64,000 nt of DNA from Heligmosomoides polygyrus polygyrus (GCA_947396885.1 OX377206.1:89773960-89837959), one strand, 5' to 3'. Shown: positions 22,201 to 29,463, counted from the stretch's first letter. A program made the numbers and translations. The notes: generated from the letters alone by a model not told the origin.

Positions 22201-23839
22201 ACATCGGTAGGAGGCGCACATTCTGCGTCTTTTACCAGCGCGCGCTGTTTCGCAAGGCCTTGGGCAACTGGAACTTAAGATAACGGGCTTGTAACGCATT
22301 TCCGAAAAAAACGACTATGATATTCATTCTTCCCATGGCAGATTACCCCTAGTAAACTTATTTTGAACAAGATTAAGTAAGGTACACGAAGTACAATAGT
22401 ACCAGTTATGGCATCTGTTATACTCCCGCGGGAGCATCCGCGGAACGTCCGCGGACCAATGGTGCACGGCGGAGGCGGGCGTGGCGAGGCGCGGCGATTG
22501 GCCAGGTGAGGAGTCTCGGCGCGATTCCCGCCCTTCCGCGGATGCTCCCGCGGGAGTATAACTCAGGCCTATGGCATCTAACCGGAATGGCTACTGACTC
22601 GTTGCATACTTTATTTGATCTACAGCAAACTGTGTACACAAGCATGGTCCTATAACGACAGCCTGAGCTGGCTCATTCTGCGCTAGTCAATGGAAAGACG
22701 AACGAGATCGCGTTCTGTCACTCGTCCTTAACGACTCCATTGCCTACGTTTTCCACTTTGTCGACCGTTTCCTTGTTTGTTGGGGCACAAATAAACTAGT
22801 CGGCAAACATGAAAATACGAAAAACAAATCGAGAAAAGGAAAAGACATGGGGTCAACGCCTGAAGCATGAAGAACTCGTGAGACAGTTTAAAGATACGAC
22901 GGATGATTGCGGAACAACTCACTCCCGTTCGCCCTGTACTCTCACAATTTAGGAGGTTTCGGACGAGAAAAGAGCATGGCGGAATATAAGGTGTCATCCA
23001 GAGTATTTTCCAACGAAAAGAAGGGAACGAATGATGGGGCGGAACGCCTTCCCGGAAAAAGGCAAGGTGATGGGGACGAGTTATCCAGTGTTTGCATGGT
23101 CCCGTATCGATTGCCTGAACCTTTGAAACGCGCTTAATTAGGAGGGTAAGTTGTATCTACCTTTGATAGCTTGGGTGGGAGTGGCGGATACTGCCCAGAC
23201 ATGGGGTAAAGACTGACCAATTGAGTTAATCTTATGCCCTTGGGATTGCTATCTTTCATCCTTCAATGCTTTCCTACTGGTGGTCTATTCGTTAACTACA
23301 TGATTGAGCGTGTGAAGAGGATTCCTCCTGATAAGCTCCATACCTTACTACAGGGGCCGTATGCTCGTCTACCCCGAGTCTCCCCCAATGGGGGATTGGG
23401 GTGTGATATGATATGTTGATATTGATTGATTTTCCCCCAACGGGGAACACGAGCATACGGCCCCAGAACAGAGCCTTTCCTGCATCCTTATGCGCATTAG
23501 AATTTTACTTGTCAAGTCTATATAGAAGTTGAAGCCTACAAGATATTGGCTTTTCTTTTTAAATAACGCCTTGAAATAGTACCGTTTCCTGTCCCACCGT
23601 TTCCGTGAAGTCATTGCGTGTTTCGGCGCCAAGAAGCTCGTCCTAAATGAGTATGTTTACCAGTATGCAAACGCTGAAGCTAGAAAAGTAAGCAACACCT
23701 CTACATCAACCAGATCATCGTAGCTATTTAGATACGAGACGATAAGCACAGTACTGATCGCAATGAAACAGACTACTCCTTTGAATTTACAGTGACGAAA
23801 AGCCGAATAAGCGATGTAGCGCCGGAATTTCAGGAACAT
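4255..23839 (-). CDS. MGAT1: N-acetylglucosaminyltransferase I (MGAT1 family), 12 exons
   Basis: Golgi enzyme that transfers GlcNAc from UDP-GlcNAc to the alpha-1,3-mannose arm of Man5 N-glycans, opening hybrid/complex N-glycan synthesis. Exons in coding order: 23839-23699, 19309-19203, 17774-17657, 13020-12897, 11738-11660, 11572-11478, 11402-11317, 10570-10488, 9296-9108, 7529-7460, 7373-7195, 4360-4255. All have AG acceptors and GT donors, and phases match throughout. The sum is 1377 nt (458 residues plus TAA), close to the 445 of human MGAT1. Residues 1-20 are basic, 21-37 are a signal anchor (GVVCFIAISTVLIVSYL), and the catalytic part follows. Family landmarks: PIIISQD (92-98), TEDDLD metal site (162-167), SAWNDNG, RTDFFPGLGW, WDDWM (242-246), RPEIS (259-263). 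Odd: the usual ACDR strand reads SAKR (67-70). An extra stem exon in the 4.4-kb first intron cannot be excluded. A stop also occurs just past 7195 if the last intron is retained. Confidence 0.92.
4416..5391. mobile_element. Merlin-like fold-back element, copy 1
   Basis: Inverted ends ggcactattgtactttacgg and ccgtaaagtacaacagtgcc, flanked by a perfect 8-bp duplication CACAGTGC (4408-4415 and 5392-5399). Each arm carries tandem units of about 100-136 bp built on cgcccaaacttcggctagg and gatcacgaatctgacatccg. The unique centre (about 4740-4990) holds a short ORF. TIRs starting GG plus an 8-bp TSD fit Merlin (IS1016-related) elements; hAT is the alternative for the TSD length. It sits in the last MGAT1 intron, 56 bp upstream of the terminal exon's acceptor side. 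Confidence 0.8.
4863..5036 (+). CDS. Small ORF in Merlin-like element, possible transposase N-terminus remnant
   Basis: ATG at 4863 opens a 57-codon frame ending at TAA. The first ~42 codons look like real protein (RRQEELRDFNLKDVLDKL, then FQEWLTRMGLL) and differ in base composition from the flanking tandem repeats. The last codons run into the arm repeat. A short N-terminal piece followed by an EWL..GLL motif would suit an IS1016/ISXO2-type transposase start, but no catalytic domain is present, so this is a guess. It may instead be a captured host exon. Confidence 0.35.
   Translation: MALQALFHNRRQEELRDFNLKDVLDKLNMDFQEWLTRMGLLAIGDHDLGSLSHPHLP
5515..5835. mobile_element. Long hairpin MITE
   Basis: Two arms of about 110-150 bp are inverted copies. 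The left arm reads gagttccgacctgtcgacgt (5545) and ctgtagtgagaggaacggtg. The right arm reads ctctcactacagctcattgg and ataggtcggaactc (ends 5803). Weaker inverted similarity extends to about 5515 and 5835 (ggtcagaactgc / gtttttgacc). No target duplication was assigned. It lies in the last MGAT1 intron. Confidence 0.6.
5840..6440. other. Intronic unique sequence
   Basis: Part of the last MGAT1 intron between two fold-back elements. Apart from a short AT-rich stretch near 6330, no repeat, splice-flanked reading frame or structured RNA was recognised. Confidence 0.5.
6452..7039. mobile_element. Merlin-like fold-back element, copy 2
   Basis: Ends ggcactattgtactttcagg and ccggaagtacaatagtgcc, with a perfect 8-bp duplication GAAAACTG (6444-6451 and 7040-7047). 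The arms hold the same tandem blocks as copy 1 (cgcccaaacttcgcccaggg; tgatcacgaatctgacatcc) but the centre is shorter and has no ORF. It is also in the last MGAT1 intron, about 155 bp downstream of the exon ending at 7195. Confidence 0.82.
7589..8477. mobile_element. TACCATTTTCACG-family element, copy A
   Basis: Inverted ends taccagtttcacgtcgaatt and aattccacgtgaaaatggta with TA on both sides. The sub-terminal block tggacactcttctaagc is also inverted (agaagagtgtcca near 8403). The interior holds a 73-codon frame at 7884-8105 that resembles frames in two other copies. Intron of MGAT1. Confidence 0.7.
8603..8975 (-). repeat. SINE-1 copy plus an opposed SINE-1 tail
   Basis: The minus-strand SINE covers about 8603-8868 (gaatgcgccacgcattctac; gacaagtctgacac; ggatggaaagcttggttgg; ccgtctgcgccacca). 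It abuts a plus-strand tail fragment at about 8878-8975 (aaccattcagattatcgac; agaagcgtggcgcatcccg). The junction suggests one SINE landed in another. Confidence 0.68.
9360..10487. other. Intronic unique sequence
   Basis: MGAT1 intron between the exons at 9108-9296 and 10488-10570. AT-rich, with two near-repeats of tgcttycrcttctacmwcaataaacgctaa at about 10300-10395. No gene or element was recognised. Confidence 0.5.
10980..11113. mobile_element. Harbinger-like MITE, family H1
   Basis: Ends gccccgtttatacttcgacg and ggcgtcgaaaatataaacgg, with TAA on both sides (10977-10979; 11114-11116). Same internal layout as the copies at 3432 and 36596. Intron of MGAT1. Confidence 0.8.
12109..12605. mobile_element. 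TACCATTTTCACG-family element, copy B
   Basis: Diverged ends atgccatttccacgttgaat and ttcgacgtgaagatggc. The central ORF lies on the minus strand (within 12266-12676) and resembles those in copies A and F. MGAT1 intron between 11738 and 12897. Confidence 0.62.
13304..13602 (-). repeat. SINE-1 copy, full length
   Basis: From the tail (aaggataaacggtaacg) through gggatgcgccacgcattcta and cagacaagtctgttacc to the head (ctccgactgcggtacacgcg ccc). MGAT1 intron, 67 bp from the LTR retrotransposon. Confidence 0.85.
13670..13828 (+). repeat. 5' LTR
   Basis: 159 bp, begins tgtcacggtatagtggcgac and ends caggcaggagtatgaca. Carries tgtatataatatagac and the aataaa signal. Confidence 0.95.
15178..15678 (+). 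CDS. Retrotransposon gag (Ty3-type capsid region)
   Basis: 166 codons in the track frame. It shows the Ty3/Gypsy capsid pattern: KLARLLPLQLSGAAK, a D..LDYRKVVDQLKKDFRSP segment, then a Q.PDENVVIYGQRVRDLVADAF segment. The frame closes with TGA at 15676-15678. Coding similarity continues in frame 3 to about 16025, so the gag is broken by a 1-nt slip around 15660 or uses frameshifting. Upstream coding signal in frame 2 (about 14990-15157) suggests another break. No catalytic domain is present. Confidence 0.75.
   Translation: MQCWPNYNGTNMSVVKFVREMNEKANAAGYDEQKLARLLPLQLSGAAKIKYENYDNDVKLDYRKVVDQLKKDFRSPNYVEVAKAKIYHAKQEPDENVVIYGQRVRDLVADAFAESNPIAFEEIMCESFVRGLTTNLRIAVMKKRQSSQTFKDLQQVAENEVIFLKL
15664..16025 (+). 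pseudogene. Gag C-terminal region in shifted frame
   Basis: Frame 3 continues from the capsid with an EIVTRERGIIDNALV segment. A low-complexity tail rich in Asn, Tyr, Arg and Gly follows (repeated ataacg-type codons), ending at TAA in 16023-16025 with further similar codons beyond. No CCHC zinc knuckle is present. The tail may bind RNA, as inferred from composition only. Confidence 0.5.
16519..16869 (+). CDS. Coiled-coil ORF inside the LTR element
   Basis: 116 codons. Residues 1-45 form a clear heptad coiled coil (TDTLEEEVRELRQALLTCQ). A GHADKTCP segment resembles the second half of a CCHC knuckle whose first two Cys are missing. The C-terminus is hydrophobic. It may be a displaced gag segment or an accessory protein. 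Confidence 0.45.
   Translation: MKELCDDISARTDTLEEEVRELRQALLTCQEQVDAMAKMANKDLNLVANVGHADKTCPRDAMVDGSRDAVAPSKAGGSMRAAIRAMPRRHMIRRTYDLALGLCINFALCALEGILP
16996..17154 (+). repeat. 3' LTR
   Basis: Same length and apparently the same sequence as the LTR at 13670-13828. Preceded by gaaaggaaggg and followed by the duplicated GAGC. Confidence 0.95.
17180..17445 (+). repeat. SINE-1 copy, diverged
   Basis: B-box region gggttcggatcccgctctgg near 17233, tail blocks ctccacgatatcccgttgtagaatgcg near 17378 and cccgcaatgggactaag. MGAT1 intron. Confidence 0.6.
17982..18450. mobile_element. Merlin-like fold-back element, copy 3
   Basis: Ends ggctctattgtactttcac and gttgaggtacaatactgcc. The flanking 8-mers GTGTTCTC (17974-17981) and ACGTTCTT (18451-18458) agree at 5 of 8 sites, as an old duplication might. 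The interior shares gatcacgaatctgacatc-type blocks with copies 1 and 2. MGAT1 intron. Confidence 0.62.
18672..19155. mobile_element. Palindromic element with a tRNA-like core
   Basis: Arms of about 150 bp are inverted copies: gcggtgagcttttgcgacg (left, about 18698) against cgcaaaagctcaccgc (right, about 19105). The blocks accgtgtgtggaatccaaaaccatag and ctatggttttggactccccacacggg also pair. Between the arms, minus-strand 18880-18970 reads as a tRNA-like sequence with an A-box-like tggcgcagtggatagc and a B-box-like ggttcggtccc. It lies in the MGAT1 intron, ending 48 bp from the exon at 19203. Confidence 0.65.
19690..19965 (+). repeat. SINE-1 copy, diverged
   Basis: Head ggggcgcctgtggcgcagta, middle block accaaacttgtctgagaacg, tail ctccacgatatcatatagaagcgg and gaacgcatcccaaacggg. 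First MGAT1 intron. Confidence 0.7.
20228..20665. mobile_element. Inverted-repeat element with GC-rich ends
   Basis: Left ggatgcaaatgcgcacgatt then ttgggggcggg; right cccgcccccaaaatcgtgcg then cattcgtgcgcacccgtcc. The arms are about 40 bp and the interior is about 350 bp. First MGAT1 intron. Confidence 0.6.
20833..20990. mobile_element. MITE-like inverted pair of GTGCCA / TTAGGTG ends
   Basis: The left end gtatatattgtgccaagaga and the right end gtattgcacaatac are inverted over about 50 bp (tttttaggtgaacgaatttattcagcagg against cctgctgaatatagtcgtccacctaaaaat), with TA on both sides. The same ends occur near 56460, 57660, 54585 and 59150. The gatgtttcgatgttccgtcg core resembles Penelope-like element ends. 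Confidence 0.6.
21078..21130 (+). repeat. SINE-1 tail fragment
   Basis: gaagcagaacgcgtggcgca followed by ctccagacgagattaaataa matches the last ~50 bp of SINE-1. Confidence 0.55.
21672..22414. mobile_element. Long inverted-repeat element (arms about 215 bp)
   Basis: The left arm 21677-21890 (gtagtattgtacttagtgta; cttaatcttgttcaaaatag; agcgcgcgctggtaagagacg) is mirrored by the right arm 22190-22405 (cgtcttttaccagcgcgcgc; ttgaacaagattaagtaagg; acgaagtacaatagtac). Flanks GGTTATGG and AGTTATGG agree at 7 of 8. The tips share tattgtactt with the Merlin-like family, suggesting kinship. First MGAT1 intron. Confidence 0.65.
22417..22569. mobile_element. GC-rich palindromic MITE
   Basis: Ends tatactcccgcgggagcatc then cgcggaa and the exact inverse ttccgcgg then atgctcccgcgggagtata. 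TATGGCATCT occurs directly on both sides (22407-22416 and 22570-22579), a possible 10-bp target duplication. Confidence 0.6.
23354..23463. mobile_element. Short hairpin MITE, family H3
   Basis: gggccgtatgctcgtctacc ... gaacacgagcatacggccc, with CAG at 23351-23353 and 23464-23466. Opposite internal orientation to the nested copy at 897-1006. Confidence 0.78.
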
Positions 23840-24893
23840 TTCGGGCGCTCCGCGTCAAACCTGAAATGATCCACCTCAGGTCCTATAGGGACGGCGGTAA
23901 AAACCTGTTAACGAACCGCGTCTGACATCGACTGTGGCACAGCCACGTCGGCAACAGGCTCGACCAACGCTGGCCTCCGACAAAGTCGCTGAAAGCTCAT
24001 GAGCACGACCTCGTAGCAACGAATGTTATGTGGGCGGTTGCGGTGAGTTGGCATTAGAGCGCGTTACCTTGCTGTTTGGAAGGAACGAGAAGGTTTTTTG
24101 GTGTAATCGTAGGGGGGGGGGGGGCAGTCCATTATGAATTGTTAATGGTAGCTATGCATCAATACATACAACATGCAACACAGCTTATTAATGCCTTAAC
24201 TTACCTGATCCCCTCTCTTGGAAATGTCCGAGCATTACGCTGAAACATTAAAAAAATTTCATTATGGGACTATTCATAGTGCACGGGGGGGGGGGAGCAC
24301 TATGCAGCACGGTTGTGATCCAAAACTCTATTTGCTTTGGAAAGAAATCGCACTCTGCTATCCACTAATTGATTAAGGTAATAACGTTGCCTTAATAAGT
24401 TTCTGTGGTTTTATAGTATTGTAATTGTTCCAAGTTTCTGTTCAATTAACTGTGTTTTCATTACTCCTTCCCCCCCGACTAGGAAAGCAATTTAGAAAAC
24501 TGATTTTGGTATTGGAGGACAGCAATTGATAATGTAAGCATATATTTTTTTAATATGTTGTGATGTTGCATTTCTTTAGAAATTGAGATGGACTGCCCCA
24601 CCCCCCCCCCCCCACCCGATTGAGATTGCACCGGGTTGTTGAGGAACGCTCTTCTTAACAATGGCAAAAACGAATGGATAGTCGACAACGCCTTGTAAGG
24701 AGTAACAGGGAAGAAGCGCCTTTCAAGGAATCTTTACATCTACTAGTTTACTTTTGCGAAGTAGTATAAAGATTTTGAAACGACAAATTCTCCTCATATA
24801 CTGAAGATGCTCTCGGCCAGGAGGGAACCTAGACAGTTAGGGCGTGTTCATACTACGCGACGGCAGCGACGAGAGACAGGGAAAAGCACAAAG
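23840..24893. promoter_or_regulatory. 5' flank of MGAT1; AT-rich, poly-G inverted repeat inside
   Basis: Upstream of the MGAT1 ATG at 23839. A tttcag acceptor-like motif lies on the minus strand about 25 bp upstream of the ATG (near 23862), which would suit SL trans-splicing or a 5' untranslated exon. Position 24113-24615 holds an inverted pair ggggggggcagtccat / atggactgccccaccccc. No TATA or other promoter element is claimed. Confidence 0.35.
24113..24615. repeat. Inverted repeat with poly-G ends and a poly-G hairpin
   Basis: Outer inverted pair: 24113-24135 (G run then cagtccat) and 24588-24615 (atggactgcccca then C run). Inside, at about 24272-24303, catagtgcac + 11 G + agcactatg forms an 8-bp stem with a G-run loop. 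Confidence 0.5.
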
Positions 24894-25165
24894 GGTGAAG
24901 GACGGCGTTACTCAACCTCTTTTGGGATGCGCCACTCATTCTACCTCTACGGAATGTAGTGGTGATTCGAATGCGTTCCTGGACATACGACGACTTCAGG
25001 GGACCAGCCGATAAAAAGTCTACGCTTTGTCCATCGCTAGCAATTCATATCCATCCCGGAGGGATGGGAGGCTAGGTTGGCCTGGGTGAAAAATCCGAAC
25101 CAAGAACCTGGTATTGGGCGCGGACGGCAGCCGGCATCTCCTCCGACTGCGCTACACACGCGCCC
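24894..25165 (-). repeat. SINE-1 copy with 10-bp target duplication
   Basis: Full length on the minus strand, from gtgaaggacggcgttactca to ctccgactgcgctacacacg cgccc. Flanked by AGGGAAAAGC at 24878-24887 and 25166-25175, the mark of LINE-type retrotransposition. Confidence 0.9.
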
Positions 25166-25392
25166 AGGGAAAAGCGTACGTAACTATTATTGCCGTGCTA
25201 TCGCCTGGTAAAATCAGTACGTATGCCTTGCTCTGCCGCTCCCGTCCCAGGCTCTTAACGTGAACTTTGAATGAAGTTGTTCGTCTCCAGATCGCTTGTT
25301 GTTTGAAAAAAAAATGCCTTCGCAGACCTTTTTATAAGATCTACTGATAGAGGTCTCTTTTATCACACCGCGTCGCTCGGCGAGATAATTAT

Positions 25393-26259
25393 ATACCATT
25401 TTCACGTCGAATTGTATACTTTTCAAATTAAATTGGACACTCTTCTAAGCTAGCCTGAGGCTTCTGAAATCAAAGCGAACTCATACAAATCAAAGTGAGC
25501 TTAAAAAACCAGAGACTCTCCAAAGGGGATAGAATAATTTTTCGTTCAAGGAAAATTTTAGTATAATTTCCTCTAAAGTTTTAATTCATCTCCCCAATAA
25601 GTGAAAAACTGTTTAAAATTTAATAATTTTTTCGAAGAAAAATAATTGTTCAAAGCCTGTTTTTTAAGCAGCAGAAAGGCGGCCATTTTTAGCACTTAAA
25701 AAGGGATTGCGCCATGCCCTCGTCTAAGGCGTCACGATTTTTATTCAGATGATAGTAAAATTTCTGTTTTTATGGAGTATCACGTCTGTAAACGATAGAA
25801 CGAAAACACTTATAAAAAGAAGACACATATCCTCATTTAGATGCTTCATGTAAGCAGCATGTACACTGTCAATCACATACAGATTGTGAAAAGCTTTTCA
25901 AGTGCATGGACCTGATCTGATCTTTTAGTGTGCCATGTGATTGCTACTTTGCCGTGCTTTAAGGCAAATTCAAATGTATTATTTTTTCTCGAAAAATAAA
26001 AATCCTATAAGATTATTACATTTATTGGGGCAGGTGAACTAAAAAAAATTCAAAGAAAGTTGTGCTAAGAATTTTCCTTGAACAAAAAATTATTCTAACC
26101 ATCTTATTGAGTGTTCAGTTCAACCTGCCTGAAGGCCATTTCAATTTGGAGAAGTGCGCTTTGATTTCAAAAATCTTACAGCTAGTTTAAAAGACTGTAA
26201 ATTTTATTTAAAAAGCGTGCAGTTGATTTGAAAATGTCCAATTCGACGTGAATTTGGAA
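25393..26259. mobile_element. TACCATTTTCACG-family element, copy C
   Basis: taccattttcacgtcgaatt at the left and aattcgacgtgaatttgga at the right. Inner inverted blocks gcgccatgccctcgtctaag and aagtgcatgg occur around 25715-25910. Confidence 0.68.
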
Positions 26260-26272
26260 TAAATCCCGCTTA

Positions 26273-26399
26273 GTCCTAGTTTATACTTGCGCCGCTGCGC
26301 GGCGCGGCGCCATTGTCGGAATAGATATCGACGGGACGACGCGAAAAATCGATATCTATGGCGACTGTGACGCATGGTGGTGCAAGTATAAACTAGGGC
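26273..26399. mobile_element. Harbinger-like MITE, family H2
   Basis: gtcctagtttatacttgcgcc ... ggtgcaagtataaactagggc with TTA at 26270-26272 and 26400-26402. It contains the paired gatatcgac / aaaatcgatatc core. Confidence 0.85.
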
Positions 26400-26439
26400 T
26401 TAGGCGATGTAGCAAAGGCTACATAGTGCTTTCGAAAAC

Positions 26440-27340
26440 GAGCGCTCTTCTTTAGCATAGTGTACCACCTGAACCGCCTATAGTCCTGTCTAATGTTGGA
26501 GCAAACACCAGCAATGTCGCACTTCGTTCCTGTCGCGTGCCAGAGTAGCTCAATGCATTTCCCTTTGTTCAAAGGCATCAACGCCATATCGTTTGTCCAA
26601 AGGTTACACGAGCAATATGAACAATGCGTTCTGATGTACTTTTGACATCATATGGATTCGACTCGGTTACGACACTCGTCCAGCGGGCGCCACTAAAATG
26701 CATTGCGTGACGGGTCCAATTAATTTTCGATGACTTCGTTCAATGAGCAACATATCTGAATCTCGAGCGTCAACGAGGCTCCCAACTCAGGGACCTTCTC
26801 TTATTTGCACCAATCGTGCCACGTGGAGCGCAGTCGGAGGAGGCGCCGGCTTTCGCCTGCACCCGATACCAGGTTCCTGGTTCGGATTTCCCGCACAGGC
26901 CAACGAAGCCTTCCATCCCTCCGGGGTCGGTGAATTGGTACCAGACTTGTCTGGGAAGGATAAAGCACTGACTTGTACATCGGCTGCTCACCGCAAGTCA
27001 TTGTATGGCCAAATACGCATTCAAATCGCATCCACGATATCCCGTAGAAGTAGAATGCGCGGCGCATCCTAAAAGGGATTGATAACGCCGTCCTTTATCC
27101 TTATCCTATCCTAATCGTACTACTCCAAGGATAGCTCTTCCAATCACTCGTTGTAGATCGTTGTTCGCATGTTCATCCTGCTTTCCAAGGGCCCAGATTT
27201 CGGATTTTAGCGCAGGAGGAATGGTATAGTCTAATAGGTTGACACGGAGCCGGATGTTCTTCGCCTTTGCATCCTATAAGTCGGAATTATCCACTTTTTC
27301 AGAGTCTCACTACCTGGATGTTCCTCGGACGATTCTTCCA
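26440..27340 (-). pseudogene. Old RTE-type LINE fragment, interrupted by a SINE
   Basis: Minus-strand relic of the 3' half of the LINE ORF: cgttcctgtcgcgtgccaga near 26525, ctcgtccagcgggcgccact, caattaattttcgatgactt, then after the SINE gttcgcatgttcatcctgct, cccagatttcggattttag and acacggagccggatgttct. Many substitutions are present. SINE-1 (26817-27109) is inserted with AATCGT at both edges. Confidence 0.75.
26817..27109 (+). repeat. SINE-1 copy nested in a LINE relic
   Basis: Full-length plus-strand copy from gccacgtggagcgcagtcgg to cgtcctttatccttatcc, with AATCGT (26811-26816 area) repeated after it. The A-box-like gtggagcgcagtcgg and B-box-like ggttcggatttcc are present. Confidence 0.88.
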
Positions 27341-27741
27341 TTCTTGAGATGGATGAACCACCGATTCCTCCTGTAGTTACGTTGCCGACTGCAGCACACC
27401 TTCATTGCTATGCCACTGATGGAGGAGCTCCGCTCAATTCTTACGATCAGATCAGAGCAAATTTGTAATAGTGCATCTCGCACTACGAACTAGTGCTGCA
27501 AAGAACAACTATGGCGATCTTATTCATGCCCCTTCCCTTATGACTATGTCCTATGAACGTGGGGCGTGTAATAGCGCAGTAAGGGGAAGCGCCTGCTGTT
27601 GAGTGCTCTACGACTCAATGTTCTTGGTTTGGATTTACCGCTCAATCGAACATGTTCGGTGGTACCAGTCATGGTCAGTGCATTGTTATCAGGCTGTCTG
27701 GGAGGAATAAAAAACTGTGGCTTGTCCATTGGCTGGCCTTA

Positions 27742-27874
27742 CGATCCGTTTATACTTCGACGCCGAGCGACGCAACGGCATGTGAACTGGCCAAATTGAT
27801 CGATCGCGTCGCTCAATCAATATGGCCATTATGCGTGGCGTCGCGTCGCTCGGCGTCGAAGTATAAACGTGGCA
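27742..27874. mobile_element. Harbinger-like MITE H1, abutting H2
   Basis: cgatccgtttatacttcgac ... cggcgtcgaagtataaacgt ggca, with TTA at 27739-27741 and 27875-27877. The right TTA is also the left TTA of the next MITE. Confidence 0.82.
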
Positions 27875-27877
27875 TTA

Positions 27878-28144
27878 GCCCTAGTTTACACTTGCGCCGT
27901 TGCGCGGCGCGGCACGATGGTCGGGATAAGGCCCCTACACGCCGCTGTCCTATCCTTAACCATAGGGCAGGGACGCAGAGCTCGCCAGCGGCGGCGTCCC
28001 TGCCCTATACTCAACCACTGCTTCGAGCGGCGTTGCCGCAAAAGTGCGTGGAGGCCAATAGATATCCACCAGGCGGCGCGAAAAATCGATATCTATGATG
28101 ATCGTGGTACCGCGCCGCGTGGCGGCGCAAGTATAAACTAGGGC
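27878..28144. mobile_element. Harbinger-like MITE H2 with an inner insertion
   Basis: gccctagtttacacttgcgc ... caagtataaactagggc, with TTA at 27875-27877 and 28145-28147. A further insert (about 27930-28052) has ends aggcccctacacgc / gcgtggaggcc and an inner pair atagggcagggacg / cgtccctgccctat. Confidence 0.8.
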
Positions 28145-28164
28145 TTATGCTATAGTCTAAATAT

Positions 28165-28916
28165 CACCTGTATCACCTGTCACCTGTCGTCCCATTGATC
28201 ATCGACTTTCTCGAGCGGGCGCCAGCAGCGTCTCCATTCGTCCCTGTCGCGTGCCAGAGTGGTCCAATGGATCTTCCTCGCTCGAGGGACACGAAGAGCG
28301 TCATATCGGTCGTTCAGGGTTTTCACGAAGAAGTCCGACCAACGCGTTGGTGGGCGTCCTGGTGTTCTTTTGACATCCCGCGGAATCCAGTCTGTGACGG
28401 CTCTCGTCCAGCGGGTGTCTGCGAATCGCATTACGTGGCCGGCCCACCTAATTTTCGACGACTTGGCCCATGCGACAGCGTCTCCGATCTTCGAGCGTCG
28501 GCGAAGCTCGGAACTCCGGAGGCCTTCTCTCACTTGCGTGAGTCGTTTCACTCCGAGCATCGTCCTCTCGATTCCACGCTGCGCGACGCTGATCGCGTGT
28601 TCATCCTGCTTTCGTATAGCCCAGGTCTCTGAGGCGTATGTTAGGGCAGGAAGAACAGTGCAGTCGAATAGGTGGGCACGGAGTCGGACGTTCTTCGTTT
28701 TCTTCACGACTTCTTCGACGCTCTTGAAAGCTCCCCAAGCCGCTCGTTTCCTCCTGCTAAGCTCTGGTGCTAGGTCGTTGGCCATGTTGACTTCGCGACC
28801 CAGATACACATAGCTGGAGCATTCGGAGATGTTCGTTCCGTTGAGCGAGAATGGGGCATCAGAAACCCATCCGTTCTTCATGAACATCGTCTTCGTAAGA
28901 TTCAGCTGCAGTCTAA
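28165..28916 (-). pseudogene. 5'-truncated RTE-type LINE with target duplication
   Basis: Minus-strand 3' end of the LINE, very close in sequence to 60306-63730. It spans the LNLTKTMFM region to the C-terminus, and its frame is open for 281 codons in the track. The terminal unit is repeated (tatcacctgtatcacctgtc). Flanking direct repeat ATAGTCTAAATAT (28152-28164; 28917-28929). No reverse transcriptase motif A-C remains, so it is inactive. Confidence 0.9.
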
Positions 28917-29080
28917 ATAGTCTAAATATGCTTTCAAAAAAAACAGGACATTCCGTAGGAGTAGAATGTGTGGCGTATCCCAAGAGGGATTGATTAACGC
29001 AGTTCCTTATCTGTATCCTTGTCATTTATTTCAATAGTCATTCCCTTCAAAGGATATGACATGAATGACATGAGGATATC

Positions 29081-29151
29081 TTCGTGTCCCTCGAGCGAGG
29101 ACGATCCATTGGAGCATTCTGGCACGCGACACGCACGAATGGAGATGCTGG
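29081..29151 (+). pseudogene. RTE-type LINE 3' scrap
   Basis: ttcgtgtccctcgagcgagg and ggagcattctggcacgcgac match the LINE C-terminal coding stretch. Adjacent sequence (acggaacttttactcacttt) recurs inverted at about 30205-30245. Confidence 0.6.
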
Positions 29152-29463
29152 GGGGACGGAACTTTTACTCACTTTTGGCCGCGCTGGCCGCCGCGCGCGC
29201 ATGCCGCGTGTGCGACATCGCCAGCCATTCACTGGCTGTGCGCACAAGATTTACGCAGTTCCATCAGTGGGCTTCTTGCTGCATGGATTCGTGAATAGGA
29301 ACTGGTTACTGCGAATTTTTGCTGTCGACTAACAGCAAGCTAACTAACACTAACACCTGACTGCTATTGGGAGTACTATTGTGATAAGGTCTTCACTATT
29401 AGAAGAAGGTTAGTGATAACAGTACATCTGATAGCCTAAGACCATTAGTAGAAACGTTATTTA

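Larger units (their letters stand above)
27560..29010 (+). repeat. SINE-1 copy split by two MITEs and a LINE
   Basis: The 5' part is at 27560-27738 (ggggcgtgtaatagcgcagt to tccattggctggcc). The 3' part is at about 28930-29010 (ctttcaaaaaaaacaggaca ttccgtaggagtagaatgtg). Between them lie H1 (27742-27874), H2 (27878-28144) and the truncated LINE (28165-28916). Confidence 0.72.

Noticed and set aside
23576..23689. Plus-strand exon-like frame (RFREVIACFGAKKLVLNEY) with a GTAAGC donor
   Set aside because: It lies just beside the minus-strand MGAT1 first exon and has only a poor acceptor (gaaatag). It has no partner exon, whereas the minus-strand exon fits phase and membrane-anchor expectations.
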